Positions 6,312-8,258 of a stretch of DNA of 8,258 nucleotides are shown here, in pieces (within the stretch, counting starts at the first letter, position 1; each line of letters begins with the position of its first letter). A model generated the notes under the pieces. It searched no databases and had not been told where the DNA came from. It saw only the letters and a list, made by a program, of their open reading frames with translations. The position numbers and the translations under genes are program-made. Source of the DNA: an uncultured Dorea sp. (lineage in GTDB: Bacteria; Bacillota_A; Clostridia; Lachnospirales; Lachnospiraceae); contig CAOKJI010000059.1 of the NCBI GenBank assembly GCA_948468495.1, forward strand, positions 1 through 8,258, written 5' to 3'.

Positions 6312-8192
6312 TTAGTTCTCCCTTTGTATTACATACTTCTCTTCAAATCTCTCTATCATTACAGCGCATTCAATACGCGCTGTATTCCCCTGCGGATCAA
6401 TTCTTGTCCCGGAATCTTTTCCGCTTATCATTCCGATGCCTATCGCCCACTGCATCGCATCCCACGCAAAACCGCTCACCCTTGACGCGTCTGTAAAATA
6501 ATCAAAACTGACTTTCTCGCTTACATCATACCCCTGCCTTTCGGCATACCTGTACAGCATGGTTGCCATCTGCTCTCTGGTAATATAATCGGACGGACCA
6601 AACTTACCGCTGTCATATCCTTTTACAACTCCCTGTGAATTTGCCCACAGAACTGCATCCGTATACCAGGTTCCTTCTTCTATATCAGGAAAGGCGTCCC
6701 AGTAAGACATGGCTCCTGCTCCGTTCATACGATGAAGAATCACCGCAAACTGAGCCCGGGAAACACTGCCTGAAGGATTAAAATGATATTCATCCATGCC
6801 GGTCATAATTCCCCGCTGATACACATAACAGGCCGGCTCATAATGCCATGTTCCTTCCTCGATATCCGCAAAGGGCAGCGCAACATCCGCCTCCTGCCCT
6901 GCCTGGCTCATCTGATTCGCTGTCGTTACTGCCTTCCCACAGTTAATCAAACCAACCCCCGGCGCTTCCCCCGGCAGCGCAGAAGAAGTATTTTTTATAA
7001 TTCTTTTCACATCTCTGGTGGTCAAAGAAGGATTCAGAGAGTACATCATAGCTGCCGTTGCCGATACAACAGGCGTAGACATGGATGTTCCTTCTTTATA
7101 TCCGTATGAGCCGTTCTTTAAGGTACTGTACATTCTCGTACCCGGCGCCGCGATATCCTTCCTTGTCCCATAATTGGAAAATCCCGCCCGCGCATTGTTC
7201 TCATCTACCGAAATAACCCCGATGGTCGAGCTATAATCACTGGGAACATCGCTAATCTGACCTCCGTCATATCTGCCTTCATTTCCCGCTGCGCAAACCA
7301 AAGTAATCTGATTATTATAAAGTCTGCTGCATTCCGCTCTCAATATAGTATCATCAATCTTAGCAACATCTATGCCAAGGCTCAGGTTGATTACCTTCGC
7401 CCCCTGACTCGCCGCATATTCCATTCCGGCAATCAGATTGGCAAGACTCGTCGTCTTAACATTGGAGAAAATGTCTACCACCATCAGTTCAATCACAGAA
7501 TTGTCTATACAGCTTCCTACTCCCGCAATTCCCTGCATATTACCGGCCTCAGCCGCCAGAATACCGCAGACATGCGTTCCATGTCCGGTTCCTGCTCCGG
7601 TATATCCTCCATTCGCATAATCATCGCCCTTTAGAGGACCGAGACTTCCATCCTGTAACACTTCTCTGCTTATATCCAGATTCAGTATATTCTGCAAATC
7701 CGGATGATTGATATCCGCACCGGTATCAAGGACTGCAACCCGGACCTTTTGATGCGGAAATGCAGAAACACTATTCCAGGCTTCCCTTACATTCACCTGG
7801 TCCAAATACTGCTGCATTCCGATTCTTTCATCATTCAATCCTGCTCCTGCGTTGTCATAGAGTTCTAACGTATAATTGGGGGTAACCGCAATTACCCCCG
7901 CTTCCTTTCCATATTCTTCAATCGCATCATCCACTGTTATATCATCAGGGAGCTCTACCAGAGCAATCGTCTCTTCGTCAGACTCAGAAAGAACCTCTAT
8001 CTCGTCAGAATTCTCATATAATCCAACTTCTCCGCCGACGTCCAGTCCGGTCTCATACAGAACCAGCACTTCATTCTGTGCAAATTCTTCCACGCTCTCC
8101 TCTTCCGCCAACGCTGAGAACGGAAATTGTAAAAACAGAAAGCATACTGCACATAAAGAAAGAATCAGTCTGTCTTTATATACTGCCCTCAT
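6312..8192 (-). CDS. Secreted subtilisin-like (S8) serine protease with three SLH repeats
   Basis: This is an exported endopeptidase that is probably wall-attached. Numbered from the ATG at 8192 (626 residues), a signal peptide spans 1-29, ending FSALA. An acidic pro-region follows (about 37-112, ending VIAVTPNY). The S8 domain (about 148-420) holds Asp156 (AVLDTG), His204 (GHGTHVCG), oxyanion Asn304 (AAGNEG) and Ser370 (GTSMSTP), so the tetrad is intact. Three SLH repeats (about 441-616) end the protein. Such repeats typically bind secondary cell-wall polysaccharide. The start is uncertain. An in-frame GTG at 8228, right after a TAA, adds 12 residues and has AGGTGA 5 bases upstream, but that string also codes Gly-Asp of the overlapping upstream gene. 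The ATG at 8192 gives a normal signal peptide and a shorter overlap (17 instead of 53 bases), though its own ribosome site is weak. Substrate is unknown; possibilities include processing of surface proteins. Confidence 0.93.
   Translation of the reverse strand: MRAVYKDRLILSLCAVCFLFLQFPFSALAEEESVEEFAQNEVLVLYETGLDVGGEVGLYENSDEIEVLSESDEETIALVELPDDITVDDAIEEYGKEAGVIAVTPNYTLELYDNAGAGLNDERIGMQQYLDQVNVREAWNSVSAFPHQKVRVAVLDTGADINHPDLQNILNLDISREVLQDGSLGPLKGDDYANGGYTGAGTGHGTHVCGILAAEAGNMQGIAGVGSCIDNSVIELMVVDIFSNVKTTSLANLIAGMEYAASQGAKVINLSLGIDVAKIDDTILRAECSRLYNNQITLVCAAGNEGRYDGGQISDVPSDYSSTIGVISVDENNARAGFSNYGTRKDIAAPGTRMYSTLKNGSYGYKEGTSMSTPVVSATAAMMYSLNPSLTTRDVKRIIKNTSSALPGEAPGVGLINCGKAVTTANQMSQAGQEADVALPFADIEEGTWHYEPACYVYQRGIMTGMDEYHFNPSGSVSRAQFAVILHRMNGAGAMSYWDAFPDIEEGTWYTDAVLWANSQGVVKGYDSGKFGPSDYITREQMATMLYRYAERQGYDVSEKVSFDYFTDASRVSGFAWDAMQWAIGIGMISGKDSGTRIDPQGNTARIECAVMIERFEEKYVIQREN
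6318..6325 (-). promoter_or_regulatory. Shine-Dalgarno of the membrane glycosyltransferase, inside the protease gene
   Basis: The minus strand AAAGGGAGAACTAATATG places AAAGGGAG 7 bases before the glycosyltransferase ATG, within the codons for the protease C-terminus (Gln-Arg-Glu-Asn-stop). The site depends on protease coding sequence, which supports co-expression of the two genes. Confidence 0.7.
6345..6872 (-). repeat. Three tandem SLH repeats in the protease C-terminus
   Basis: Each unit is about 50 residues. Unit 1 begins FADIEEGTW and ends VSRAQFAVILHRM. Unit 2 begins FPDIEEGTW and ends ITREQMATMLYRY. Unit 3 begins FTDASRVSGFAW and ends TARIECAVMIERF. Units 1 and 2 share the identical string DIEEGTW. 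The polysaccharide-contact motif (usually TRAE) reads SRAQ, TREQ and ARIE, so the third unit is the most diverged. Three units form the usual minimal wall-binding SLH module. Confidence 0.88.
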
Positions 8193-8258
8193 TATTCTCG
8201 TCTTGATTTCCTTCGCCGTTTTCACCACTTACGTCACCTTTGCCATTCTCACCGGCGC
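8176..8258 (-). CDS. C-terminal tail of an upstream gene, Gly/Glu/Asn-rich repeat (partial)
   Basis: In the frame shifted from the protease, the right edge reads 26 codons to a TAA at 8178-8176: AGENGKGDVSGENGEGNQ, then DENNEGSI. The bias to Gly, Glu, Asn and Asp and the repeat of GENG nine residues apart make chance unlikely, although the stretch is short. It would be the end of a gene entering from the right and overlapping the protease start by 17 bases (53 if the protease starts at GTG 8228). The tail is acidic and low-complexity, as in surface proteins. Nothing else of the gene is visible, so its function is unknown. Confidence 0.5.
   Translation of the reverse strand, partial: AGENGKGDVSGENGEGNQDENNEGSI
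8185..8253 (-). repeat. 27-base tandem repeat encoding GENG-type units
   Basis: On the minus strand the first unit (8253-8227) encodes GENGKGDVS and the second (8226-8200) encodes GENGEGNQD. A shorter third unit (8199-8185) encodes ENNEG. The first half of each full unit is nearly identical, GGTGAGAATGGC against GGTGAAAACGGC, with changes only at third codon positions. That pattern supports translation of this frame. More copies may lie beyond the right edge. Confidence 0.5.

Noticed and set aside
8226..8242. AGGTGA before GTG 8228 as a firm ribosome site for the protease
   Set aside because: The spacing is suitable and the string fits part of the extended Shine-Dalgarno sequence, but the same bases encode Gly-Asp of the repeat tail. 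It is kept only as an alternative start.
1..8258. Mobile element, CRISPR array, tRNA or rRNA
   Set aside because: Scanning by eye found no regularly spaced repeats, no transposase motifs, no terminal inverted repeats and no tRNA-like cloverleaf. Coding sequence fills nearly all of the window.

Overview
The window looks like part of a cell-envelope locus of a Gram-positive Clostridia-type bacterium, probably Lachnospiraceae. This rests on strong purine-rich Shine-Dalgarno sites, S-layer-homology (SLH) repeats of the clostridial style, an ABC-2 polysaccharide exporter and moderate GC. It is an inference from family resemblance; no marker gene is present. Every gene I can support lies on the minus strand, so transcription runs from the right edge to the left edge. 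Coding density is very high. The only sizeable gap is about 150 bases (5225-5374), and no stretch over 300 bases lacks a gene.

Unit 1 (right, about 8258 to 5330) starts with the tail of a gene entering from the right edge. The tail encodes a Gly/Glu/Asn/Asp-rich repeat, and its stop codon lies inside the start region of the next gene. That gene encodes a secreted subtilisin-family (S8) serine protease with a full catalytic tetrad and three C-terminal SLH repeats. Its stop is one base from the start of a membrane-bound family-2 glycosyltransferase of the polyprenyl-phosphate (DPM1/GtrB-like) type. A hairpin terminator follows.

Unit 2 (about 5296 to the left edge) begins at a well-formed extended -10 promoter. 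It runs through an ABC-2 permease, its short ATPase, a small two-TM protein with an extracytoplasmic beta-rich domain, and an 828-residue glycosyltransferase with two GT2 domains behind two beta-modules. It ends in a secreted acidic low-complexity protein cut by the left edge. Gaps are 9 to 28 bases, and several Shine-Dalgarno sites overlap or abut the previous stop codon, as in a tightly coupled operon.

Taken together, unit 2 reads as part of a polymerise-and-export pathway for a surface polysaccharide: a bifunctional transferase extends the chain on the cytoplasmic face and the ABC transporter exports it. The exported beta-domain protein and the secreted low-complexity protein are less understood partners. 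Unit 1 supplies a protease that could be held on the wall by SLH binding to secondary cell-wall polysaccharide, with a lipid-linked sugar donor synthase. A link between the protease and the glycan made next door is attractive but is inferred only from position. No sugar-nucleotide synthesis genes, initiating transferase, polymer ligase, RNA genes, insertion sequences or CRISPR arrays are visible.
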